Shown here: positions 27,046 to 34,604 of the stretch, in pieces
Numbering within the stretch: the first letter of the stretch is position 1
How the letters are laid out: each line of letters starts with the position of its first letter
Source: Planctomycetota bacterium
GTDB taxonomy: Bacteria; Planctomycetota; Planctomycetia; Pirellulales; Pirellulaceae
Direction of reading: 5' to 3'
Length of the DNA: 64,000 nt
Assembly (NCBI GenBank): GCA_014381825.1
Contig: JACNKX010000104.1
Coordinates: 1 to 64,000, forward strand
The notes under the pieces: model-generated
The model's input: only the letters and a program-made list of their open reading frames with translations
What the model was told of the DNA's origin: nothing
Databases searched by the model: none
Position numbers and translations under genes: made by a program

Positions 27046-27813
27046 ATGGCCGCTGAAGAAGAAGAGGAAATGGGCATCCCAGAATGGGTCGTCACGTTTG
27101 GCGACATGATGTCCTTGTTGCTAACCTTCTTCATCATGCTGGTGTCACTGAGCGAGATGAAGGAAGAAGAGAAATATCAAGCGCTGGTGGAGTCGATGAA
27201 GCAACAATTCGGCTACTCGAAGGCGCAATCCAGTTTGATTCCCGGCGACCTTCGACCACGAAATTCGGCCCTCTCGAAAACGGCGACGATGGGACGCGCG
27301 AAACGGCTCGATACGATGCAAGGTGGCGACAAGGTCCAAGCTCCTGTTGGGGAGCGTCCACGTGTTGTAATCGTCAGACCCGGCACAAAAACGGGAATCG
27401 GAACTGTGATCTACTTCGACGAAGGCAGTGCCGAATTGACCACGGAACACGATCGCGTACTCTCGCAGCAAGGGGACGTTATGCAGGGAAAATCGCAAAA
27501 GATCGAAGTTCGCGGCCATACTTCCCATAAACCGGTCTCGCCGGGAAGTGGCTTTAAGGACAATTGGGGACTTGCGTACCAACGATCCCGAAATGTTATG
27601 CAATACTTAGTACAGGAGCTGAACATTGATGCCCGGCGAATCAGGATGTCGGTCGCTGGCCCGCATGAACCAGCTCACATCGGAACAGACAATGAGAAGT
27701 TGAAGCAAAACCCGCGAGTCGAAGTGTACATGCTGGACGAAGTAATCTCCGATTCGGTGGGTACAAAAGAAGAACAACAAGAACGATTTGACCCCGGACC
27801 GCAAACTCAATAA
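27046..27813 (+). CDS. motB: Flagellar stator protein MotB
   Basis: MotB anchors the stator to peptidoglycan and carries the ion-binding aspartate. Asp20 lies in PEWVVTFGDMMSLLLTFF at the start of the single transmembrane helix (about 18-37). The OmpA-like peptidoglycan-binding domain follows at about 125-235 (VIYFDEGSAEL, KIEVRGHTS, RSRNVMQYLVQ). Coupling ion (H+ or Na+) cannot be decided by eye. It is translated with motA. Confidence 0.95.
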   Translation: MAAEEEEEMGIPEWVVTFGDMMSLLLTFFIMLVSLSEMKEEEKYQALVESMKQQFGYSKAQSSLIPGDLRPRNSALSKTATMGRAKRLDTMQGGDKVQAPVGERPRVVIVRPGTKTGIGTVIYFDEGSAELTTEHDRVLSQQGDVMQGKSQKIEVRGHTSHKPVSPGSGFKDNWGLAYQRSRNVMQYLVQELNIDARRIRMSVAGPHEPAHIGTDNEKLKQNPRVEVYMLDEVISDSVGTKEEQQERFDPGPQTQ

Positions 27814-27841
27814 TCGTTCAAACTAATGAGAGTGGGCAATC

Positions 27842-28405
27842 ATGGCTGACGAAAGAGACACCGAGCAAACTGAAGCAGCTCCTGCCAAGTCAGGCGGTGG
27901 GATGATGGGCAAACTGATGATCGCCGGGTTCATGGGTGGCGTGATCGCCGTCGAGTGCCTCTTGGCGTATCTGTTCATCCCGAGCGCTGATGAAGTCGCC
28001 GCGTTGGCCGAAGAAAATATGACGAAGAAGCTCCCGGCCAGCCTAGCAGCCGACGAAATCGCCGCTTCGCAAGAGGACATGAAAGATTCAGTTGAGATGC
28101 AGCTCGGCGACTACAGCATCACAATTTCGCAACGCAATTCGAACACGGCATTACGAGCTGATTTCACGCTAGCAGGAACTGTGCTAGCTTCAGAAGAGTC
28201 GGATTTTACGAACTTAATGGAGAAACATCCCGCGAGGTTCCGCGAAATCGTTCTCTACAAGCTTCGAAATTCCGAGCGCGAAGATCTCGATGACCCACAG
28301 TTGGGCTTGATCAAAAGACGGATTTTGGAGAGAAGTAACACCCTCTTCGGCAAGCCTATCTTGAAGACGGTGATGTTTCCCGACTTCTCGTATATCGAAC
28401 AGTAA
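27842..28405 (+). CDS. fliL: Flagellar basal body-associated protein FliL
   Basis: FliL is a single-pass inner-membrane protein that supports the stator. The 187-residue protein has an N-terminal transmembrane helix (about 22-43), a linker, and a periplasmic domain with the family ends (FREIVLYKLRNSEREDLDDP; RSNTLFGKPILKTVMFPDF). It normally precedes fliM; here the next gene, only 58 bp away, is fliN. Confidence 0.85.
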   Translation: MADERDTEQTEAAPAKSGGGMMGKLMIAGFMGGVIAVECLLAYLFIPSADEVAALAEENMTKKLPASLAADEIAASQEDMKDSVEMQLGDYSITISQRNSNTALRADFTLAGTVLASEESDFTNLMEKHPARFREIVLYKLRNSEREDLDDPQLGLIKRRILERSNTLFGKPILKTVMFPDFSYIEQ

Positions 28406-28463
28406 GAGCGGGCTGGCTGTCGCTTGCAGCCACTCGCCACCTGCCGCAAAGGAATGGAATCCG

Positions 28464-29126
28464 ATGGCAGACGATTCGGAACTAATCGGTCAAGACGATA
28501 TCGAAGCGCTTCTTAGTCAAGCGAAGGGGAACTCTTCCCCTCCGCCACCCACCGGCAACAGCGGTGCGAGCGACGATTCTGGCGCGGTCCCGCAGGACGA
28601 GATCGATTCGCTGATGCGTGGTATCGGCGACACTACCGCGAGCCCGCAGACCGCTACCGCTGACGCATCCCTTGGTGGCGGCGCAGCGACCGCGACACAG
28701 CCACGGACAACCGCGCCGCGCAGTGGGCAAGGTACGACTTCGGACTCGGCGGGTGACGATATTCAATTGCTGCTGGACCAGGCGGAGCAGGCGATCGCGT
28801 CGGTAAACGCCCCTGATCCTTCGCCAGCCGACGCTCAAACGTTTCAGTTCCGTAATCTCGCCGGGGCTCCCCCGTCTTCCGAACAGGCAACGATCGATCT
28901 GCTTCGCGACGTCGAGCTGGATCTGAAAATCGAGCTTGGCCGGACGCAAATGGAACTCGAAGAACTGCTCAAACTTCGCCGTGGGTCCGTCGTGTCACTC
29001 GACAAGCTGGCGGGAGACCCTGTCGACGTGTATGTCAACGGACGCCTGATCGCACGAGGAGAAGTACTCGTCTTGAACGACAACTTCTGCGTGCGAGTCG
29101 CAGAACTGATCTCGGGAGACGAGTAA
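28464..29126 (+). CDS. fliN: Flagellar motor switch protein FliN with long N-terminal extension carrying three FliM-N-like motifs
   Basis: FliN forms the base of the C ring and docks the export ATPase complex. The SpoA-type domain (about 144-218) is clear: DLLRDVELDLKIELGRTQM, LRRGSVVSLDKLAGDPVDVY, GRLIARGEVLVLND. The first 140 residues are unusual: three short acidic amphipathic motifs of the EIDALL type, at 6-20 (GQDDIEALLSQA), 41-54 (PQDEIDSLMRGI) and 95-111 (GDDIQLLLDQAEQ), separated by Pro/Ala/Thr-rich linkers. Such a motif is the CheY-P site at the N-terminus of FliM and FliY. fliM is missing from its usual place just upstream. AAGGA precedes the ATG. Confidence 0.93.
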   Translation: MADDSELIGQDDIEALLSQAKGNSSPPPPTGNSGASDDSGAVPQDEIDSLMRGIGDTTASPQTATADASLGGGAATATQPRTTAPRSGQGTTSDSAGDDIQLLLDQAEQAIASVNAPDPSPADAQTFQFRNLAGAPPSSEQATIDLLRDVELDLKIELGRTQMELEELLKLRRGSVVSLDKLAGDPVDVYVNGRLIARGEVLVLNDNFCVRVAELISGDE

Positions 29127-29143
29127 ACGGGCGGGGCACGAGA

Positions 29144-29166
29144 GCCAGTCATCGTTGTTGACTGGC
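29144..29166 (+). terminator. Hairpin after fliN
   Basis: GCCAGTCA (29144-29151) and TGACTGGC (29159-29166) form a perfect 8-bp stem with loop TCGTTGT. A TTTT run comes about 10 bases later. It may reduce read-through into fliO. Confidence 0.45.
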
Positions 29167-29308
29167 AAGCGGTCACTTTTACGCACTATTCCAGCACATC
29201 AATAATCGGCACGCGCGGCAACCAACTTAACTTTTCTCAAATCTAAATCTTCTCACCGCAACCAACGCGATCAGGATGTCGAGTTAACGACCACTCGGCA
29301 AGACATGG

Positions 29309-30055
29309 ATGTCAACCATCGCTCATAGCATGATAGCACTGGTTCTTCTGGCTGGCGCCGCGCACGCTCAGTCATCGAATTCGTACAATCGCGGAGCAAC
29401 GGTCGAGCAGTCGCAAGTTCTCCAACCACCTCCGACGCGTGCAATAGGCTACCAGAGCGAGCGGACCGAAATTGAAAACGGCACACCGGTTCAACCCGCA
29501 TCGCACACGGCGGCAGTTGGCCACGACGAGGGCTACGAGCCGTTGCTGCTACGGAAGAGTGCGAACTCGCAGCGTTTAATGCCAGAGTCAGAAAAACGCA
29601 TAAGCGGAAGCGGAACTACGACTACCGTGCTAGGCAGCTTAAGCATCGTATTGGCCGCTTTCTTCGTCTTGGTTTGGTTGTCTCGCAAGACCGCTCCAAA
29701 GGGACTCGCACCACTACCGAGCGAAGTCTTCGAACCGCTCGGTCGCGCTGCTTTGACGGCACGCCAACAAATGCAGTTGATTCGCCTCGGCAACAAGCTC
29801 GTACTGCTCTGCGTCACCTCGACCGGTGTCGAGACAATCACCGAGGTCACCGACCAGGACGAAGTAGGCCGCCTTGCAGCGCTCTGCCAACAAGGTCGCT
29901 CGGGCAGCATCTCGGATACGTTCCGGCAAGTGCTATCGCAATACGCCGACGAGCCCGCTCCCGAAGGCTTCGTCGGCGATCCCTCGCTGTCGCAAGCCGA
30001 TCTCGCGAACCGAGCCACTCGACGCGAGCGAAGGAGGGAAAACGACCGTGGTTGA
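29309..30055 (+). CDS. fliO: Flagellar biosynthetic protein FliO
   Basis: FliO helps assemble the FliP ring of the export gate. The 248-residue protein has a signal-peptide-like start ([14 protein letters not shown]), a periplasmic segment, a transmembrane helix (about 106-124) and the FliO cytoplasmic domain ([24 protein letters not shown]). Its last 8 bases overlap the fliP start. The C-terminal 60 residues are basic and disordered-looking. Confidence 0.87.
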   Translation: MSTIAHSMIALVLLAGAAHAQSSNSYNRGATVEQSQVLQPPPTRAIGYQSERTEIENGTPVQPASHTAAVGHDEGYEPLLLRKSANSQRLMPESEKRISGSGTTTTVLGSLSIVLAAFFVLVWLSRKTAPKGLAPLPSEVFEPLGRAALTARQQMQLIRLGNKLVLLCVTSTGVETITEVTDQDEVGRLAALCQQGRSGSISDTFRQVLSQYADEPAPEGFVGDPSLSQADLANRATRRERRRENDRG

Positions 30056-30935
30056 ACGGCTGAAATCGAAAAACAACTCGACGACGAAGCGACCAAAGAA
30101 TGTCGCCGTCCAACGCATGCGAACCGTAATCGGATGGGGCGCACTGGTCTTTGTATGTCTGACCATGCTCGGTCCCGGTCATGCACAAGAGCCGATTCGC
30201 ATTCCTGAACTCGCTGACTCGCAATCGCTCGAGAGTTTCTATACGGCAGGTCCGAAAGAATGGACGAGCCCAGAAGGGATGAACTCGGCGATCCAAGTCA
30301 TGCTGCTGCTGACCGTGCTGAGCCTTGCTCCAGCCGTGCTGCTCATGACGACTTCGTTTGTACGGATCATCGTCGTGCTGGGACTCCTACGACAAGCACT
30401 CGGTGTCCAGCAATTGCCTCCCAGCCAAGTCCTAACATCGATCGCGATGTTTATGACCTTGTTGCTGATGACGCCCGTTTGGACAGATGTCTATAACGAC
30501 GCCATCCAACCTTACACGGCAGAAAACTCGGACATGTCTCTCGACGAGGCGTGGGCTGCTGGTGTGCGTCCGGTCCGCCGATTCATGAGCCGGCAAATTG
30601 ATATCGCCGGCAATGTCGACGATGTCGAGATGTTCTATCGGTACGCCCATGAAGACGGTGCGCCATTGAGAACTTACGACGATGTACCGCTGCAAGTCTT
30701 GTTGCCGGCGTTCATGCTCAGTGAATTAAAAGTGGCGTTTCTGATCGGATTTCGGATCTACCTACCCTTCTTGATTCTCGACGTCGTGGTCGCCAGCGTG
30801 ACGATCTCGATGGGCATGATGATGCTCCCGCCCGTCATGATTTCGCTCCCCTTCAAATTAATGCTGTTCGTTCTGGTTGACGGTTGGACATTGGTTGTCG
30901 GCATGCTAATGGAAAGCTTCGCTCCGTATACGTGA
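30048..30935 (+). CDS. fliP: Flagellar export gate protein FliP
   Basis: FliP forms the core of the type III export gate in the inner membrane. The 295-residue protein has a signal-like helix (about 27-46), then the family core: [34 protein letters not shown], and [18 protein letters not shown]. The GTG at 30048 is chosen as start because AGGAGG lies 10 bases upstream and it overlaps the fliO stop; an ATG at 30117 would start directly at the signal helix. fliQ follows after 64 bp. Confidence 0.95.
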   Translation: MVERLKSKNNSTTKRPKNVAVQRMRTVIGWGALVFVCLTMLGPGHAQEPIRIPELADSQSLESFYTAGPKEWTSPEGMNSAIQVMLLLTVLSLAPAVLLMTTSFVRIIVVLGLLRQALGVQQLPPSQVLTSIAMFMTLLLMTPVWTDVYNDAIQPYTAENSDMSLDEAWAAGVRPVRRFMSRQIDIAGNVDDVEMFYRYAHEDGAPLRTYDDVPLQVLLPAFMLSELKVAFLIGFRIYLPFLILDVVVASVTISMGMMMLPPVMISLPFKLMLFVLVDGWTLVVGMLMESFAPYT

Positions 30936-30999
30936 CCTCGGCCAATAACCGAATCAGAGCGATCGCCACACCGCCACACAGCTCGAGAGGAGAGCATCG

Positions 31000-31275
31000 A
31001 TGAATCCACAAGACGCAATTGATATGGGCCGCGAGGCAATCATCACGGCGTTGATGGTCGGTTCGCCAATTCTGCTCGTCGGCGTTGTGATCGGGTTGCT
31101 GATCGGACTCATTCAGGCAGTCACACAGATCCAAGATCAAACGCTCTCCTTTGTTCCAAAGATCATCGCCATGATCGGAGCACTAGCGATTTGTCTGCCG
31201 TGGCTGATCGAACGCATGATGGAGTATTCACAAGATCTCATCACCAACATTCCAACCGTCGTCCTTGGCGGCTAA
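31000..31275 (+). CDS. fliQ: Flagellar export gate protein FliQ
   Basis: This 91-residue protein with two transmembrane helices is part of the FliPQR gate. The conserved start (MNPQDAIDMGREAI) and the loop GLIQAVTQIQDQTLSFVPKI between the helices are typical. GAGGAG lies 8 bases before the ATG. fliR follows after 12 bp. Confidence 0.96.
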   Translation: MNPQDAIDMGREAIITALMVGSPILLVGVVIGLLIGLIQAVTQIQDQTLSFVPKIIAMIGALAICLPWLIERMMEYSQDLITNIPTVVLGG

Positions 31276-31287
31276 ACGGCACCTGTC

Positions 31288-32079
31288 TTGTCTGCGATCA
31301 TCGAACTCTATCGTGACCAGCTCCTTCTATTCGTGCTTGTCTTAACTCGGATCAGCGGGTTAGTCATGACGGCGCCGATCTTTGGATCGCGCACAGTCCC
31401 AGTACGAATTCGAGCACTCTTGGCCGTCGGCTTCGCGATCATTGTGACACCAATGCATTTCGATGCCGCACGCGAGATGCCTGACGATCTCGTCAATCTT
31501 TCCGTTTTGCTGGCGCGAGAAGCTGTATTGGGCCTCGCGTTAGGTCTTGCAGTAATGATCCTATTCACGGGCCTCCATCTGACCGGTCAAGTGATCGGGC
31601 AAATGAGTGGCATGGCGTTGGCCGATACGTTCGACCCCACCTTCGATACGAGTATACCGGTGTTTACGCAACTGCTCGACGCTGTGACGCTGTCTGTCTT
31701 CATCGCGATCGGAGGACACCGCCAAATCATGGCAGCGATGCTGGACACATTTCGCTGGCGACCGCCGGGCGTTCGCGATCTGCCGACGAACATCGTTGAT
31801 ACACTGACCGAGGTCACAAGCGAAAGCTTTGTCGTGGGGATCCGTGCTGGCGCGCCGGTGATGGTCGCGTTGTTCTTGTCCATCTTGCTTCTTGGCTTAA
31901 TCAGTCGCACGCTGCCTCAGCTGAATGTAATCGCCGTCGGATTTAGCCTGAACTCAATGGTCATGATGGTGGTCCTCGCCGCCTCTTTAAGCGGACTGGC
32001 GTGGGTCGTGCAAGATCACGCAGATGCTGTGATCGAGACGATTCGGGACGCGATCGTCTTCGCCGAACCGCCCAACTAA
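31288..32079 (+). CDS. fliR: Flagellar export gate protein FliR
   Basis: FliR completes the FliPQR gate. The 263-residue protein has multiple hydrophobic helices and family motifs (LVLTRISGLVMTAPIFGSR, GQVIGQMSGMALADTFDP, LLGLISRTLPQLNVIAVGF). It starts at a TTG, with no ATG available before the first conserved helix and no strong ribosome-binding site, so coupling to fliQ is likely. flhB follows after 12 bp. Confidence 0.95.
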   Translation: MSAIIELYRDQLLLFVLVLTRISGLVMTAPIFGSRTVPVRIRALLAVGFAIIVTPMHFDAAREMPDDLVNLSVLLAREAVLGLALGLAVMILFTGLHLTGQVIGQMSGMALADTFDPTFDTSIPVFTQLLDAVTLSVFIAIGGHRQIMAAMLDTFRWRPPGVRDLPTNIVDTLTEVTSESFVVGIRAGAPVMVALFLSILLLGLISRTLPQLNVIAVGFSLNSMVMMVVLAASLSGLAWVVQDHADAVIETIRDAIVFAEPPN

Positions 32080-32091
32080 CAAGACACAACA

Positions 32092-33177
32092 ATGCCTGAG
32101 CAATTCGGCGATAAGCAACACGAAGCTACCGACCATCGCCGCCAACAGGCGCGCGAGCAAGGACAGGTTGCCAAGAGCCAGGACCTCGCTTCCGCATCAC
32201 TGCTGCTGGCGGCCGTCGGCATTCTGATGTATTGGGGCGAGAACGTCGCAACGCTGCTGGGCAATTTGATGCGAACACACTTGGGTGGCGAGGCGATCTT
32301 GCAAGTGGATCGCGACGCGTTAACGACTCAGTGGTACGAGACCCTAATCGCCATCGGCGGCGTCATGTTGCCAATCCTGGGCCTTTTGGCACTCGTTGCA
32401 GTTGTTGCGAACGTCGGGCAAGTCGGATTTCTATTCTTGCCTGACAAGCTGGCGGCTGATATCAACCGCGTCAACCCACTTCAAGGCATCAAACGCATCT
32501 TTTCGATCACCAACGTCGCTCGACTCGGCTTTGGTGTCTTCAAAATCATTATTGTCACCACCATCGCCGCTTGGGCTATCTGGGGCGAGCAAGACCAGAT
32601 CCTGCGACTTGGCGGAGCCGGGGTCGGCGAGATTGCGAGCTACATCATCAAGATCTCACTCAACACTTGTTTCAAGATCGGTGTCGCGCTGCTCATTCTT
32701 GCCATTATTGATTACATTTTTCAACGTTGGAAACAAGAGCAAGATCTTCGCATGACAACGCAAGAAGTTCGCGAAGAAATGAAAAATCTGCAGGGCGACC
32801 CACAAGTCCAAGCTCGTCGCAAAGCCGTTCAGCGACAGTTAGTCCTCAATCGGGTCGGCAGTGCGGTCCCCAAGTCGGACGTCGTCGTGACGAATCCGAC
32901 CGAGTTAGCAATCGCCATTCGCTACGATCACGAATCGATGGATGCACCAATCGTGCAAGCCAAGGGTGCCGGCGTCGTCGCTCAACGCATTCGCCGCTTG
33001 GCTCTTGAGAACAACATACCGGTCGTCGAGCGAAAGGAATTGGCCCGCGCGCTCTACAAACAAGTAGAAGTCGGCAAGCCCGTGCCGGCGGGGCAATACG
33101 CAGCAATGGCCGAAGTGTTGCGCTACGTCTATAAACTCAAGGGCAAGAAGCTGCCGGGAATGACGGAAGCAGCCTAG
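32092..33177 (+). CDS. flhB: Flagellar export switch protein FlhB with NPTE motif
   Basis: FlhB is the substrate-specificity switch of the export gate. The 361-residue protein has the conserved amphipathic start (ATDHRRQQAREQGQVAKSQD), four transmembrane helices and a cytoplasmic domain (212-361). The autocleavage site, NPTH in most FlhB proteins, reads NPTE here (268-271, VVVTNPTELAIAIRY). Asn and Pro are kept while the histidine that aids cleavage is Glu. The rest of the domain (IRRLALENNIPVVERKELAR) is normal. It is the last gene of the first flagellar block. Confidence 0.95.
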   Translation: MPEQFGDKQHEATDHRRQQAREQGQVAKSQDLASASLLLAAVGILMYWGENVATLLGNLMRTHLGGEAILQVDRDALTTQWYETLIAIGGVMLPILGLLALVAVVANVGQVGFLFLPDKLAADINRVNPLQGIKRIFSITNVARLGFGVFKIIIVTTIAAWAIWGEQDQILRLGGAGVGEIASYIIKISLNTCFKIGVALLILAIIDYIFQRWKQEQDLRMTTQEVREEMKNLQGDPQVQARRKAVQRQLVLNRVGSAVPKSDVVVTNPTELAIAIRYDHESMDAPIVQAKGAGVVAQRIRRLALENNIPVVERKELARALYKQVEVGKPVPAGQYAAMAEVLRYVYKLKGKKLPGMTEAA

Positions 33178-33324
33178 GTCGACTTTTTTCAGAATTCGAT
33201 TGACCTCACTTCCTGCCTACCCCGATCCTAGGTAATAATAGTTGGAATGCCGCGCCGATGTTCCCACACGACAGTGACTCAACACGCTGCCGTCTCCACT
33301 CGCCCACCTAGTGGAACAAATCAG

Positions 33325-34602
33325 ATGCCTCACCTTCAGCTACCACGACGGACGTTCCTTAAAGCCGCAGGCATCTCAATCGCCTTGCCCACGTTGGAAT
33401 CGCTGCCGCGAGCAGTTGGAGGCGACGAGCCAAAGAATCCACAAAGATTGGTTTGCATCGGAAACGAATTCGGTATGTATCCCGGTGCCTTCTGGCCGGA
33501 GAAGTCCGGTGCCGACTATGAACTGACGACGCTCCTCAAGCCCCTCAAGGCACATCGCGACGAATTCACGCTCTTCTCGCATCTCGACCACGGATTGAAA
33601 GGTGGCCACTTCGCCGTCCACACGTTTTTGACCGGCGTCAAAGCAGCCGAGGCGAAAGGCATGCCGGAAGGCGGAATCAGCATCGATCAACGCGCCGCCG
33701 AGTTCGTCGGATCGCGAACACGATTTCCGTCGCTGACGATCGGCTCGGAGGATGGTCTGCATGGCGGTTGCATGATGAGTTGGACGCGGACCGGCACGCG
33801 TGTGCCTCCGATCCCTGGTCCGCGAGAGCTCTTTCGTTCGCTGTTTGTCGAAGACGACACGAACGCAAAGCGGCAAGCGGCTGATCGTATTGAACTGCAA
33901 GCGTCAATTCTCGATGCCGCGCTGGGAGATGCGAAATCGCTGCAACGTCGACTGAATAAATCAGATCGCGCGAAACTCGAAGAATACCTGGCAGCGGTGC
34001 GAGACGTCGAAGTTAAACTCGATCTTGATCGGCACTGGCAAAACATTCCCAAGCCAAACGCAGATATCGACGAACCGGAGAATGAAGGACTGACACGTGA
34101 CCTACCGAAAATATACGACCTGATCACCTTGGCGTTGCAAACGGATTCGACTCGCGTCGCGACTCTAGAAATCGGAGGCAGCTTCGCCGCGTCGGATCTG
34201 GGGATTCGCAAGGGCTATCACGGTTTGTCGCACCATGGCAAACTTCAAGAGAACCTCGACTTGCTCGTACAAATCGAACTCTATCAAACGGAACAGTTCG
34301 CAAGGTTTTTGGAGAAGCTCCGATCCATTCGCGAACCACACAGCGACGGTAATTTGCTTGGCAGTACCATGGTCCTCATGGGAAGCGGCATGGGGAACGC
34401 TAACTCACATACGAACAACGACCTGCCAATCATCCTCGCTGGCGGTGGATTCAAGCACGGCGAACACAAAGCGTATCCGAGTGAGAGCCGAGTACGTGTG
34501 CCCTTGTGCAATCTCTATGTTTCGATGCTACAACGCTTCGGCGTTGAGACCGATCAGTTCAGCACAAGCACGAGCACGCTGACGGGCTTGGAGACGGCGT
34601 AG
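33325..34602 (+). CDS. DUF1552 family protein, Tat-exported
   Basis: DUF1552 proteins are found mainly in Planctomycetes and Verrucomicrobia; their function is unknown, and they have a phosphatase/sulfatase-like look. The ATG at 33325 gives a 425-residue protein with a twin-arginine signal (PRRTFLKAAGISIALPTL, Arg8-Arg9); the open frame upstream to 33247 adds nothing family-like. Motifs include HFAVHTFLTGVK, SCMMSWTRTGT-like (GCMMSWTRTGTRVPP) and LMGSGMGNANSHTNNDLP near the C-terminus. It ends 2 bp before a DUF1592-type protein, the standard partner. This pair separates flhB from flhA and has no visible flagellar link. The 147-bp spacer before it contains TAATAAT, a possible -10 box, at about 33233. 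Confidence 0.93.
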   Translation: MPHLQLPRRTFLKAAGISIALPTLESLPRAVGGDEPKNPQRLVCIGNEFGMYPGAFWPEKSGADYELTTLLKPLKAHRDEFTLFSHLDHGLKGGHFAVHTFLTGVKAAEAKGMPEGGISIDQRAAEFVGSRTRFPSLTIGSEDGLHGGCMMSWTRTGTRVPPIPGPRELFRSLFVEDDTNAKRQAADRIELQASILDAALGDAKSLQRRLNKSDRAKLEEYLAAVRDVEVKLDLDRHWQNIPKPNADIDEPENEGLTRDLPKIYDLITLALQTDSTRVATLEIGGSFAASDLGIRKGYHGLSHHGKLQENLDLLVQIELYQTEQFARFLEKLRSIREPHSDGNLLGSTMVLMGSGMGNANSHTNNDLPIILAGGGFKHGEHKAYPSESRVRVPLCNLYVSMLQRFGVETDQFSTSTSTLTGLETA

Positions 34603-34604
34603 CG

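Noticed and set aside
28414-28428. Sigma-54-like sequence before fliN
   Set aside because: GG and GC are separated by 9 bases, and the stretch is part of a small hairpin.
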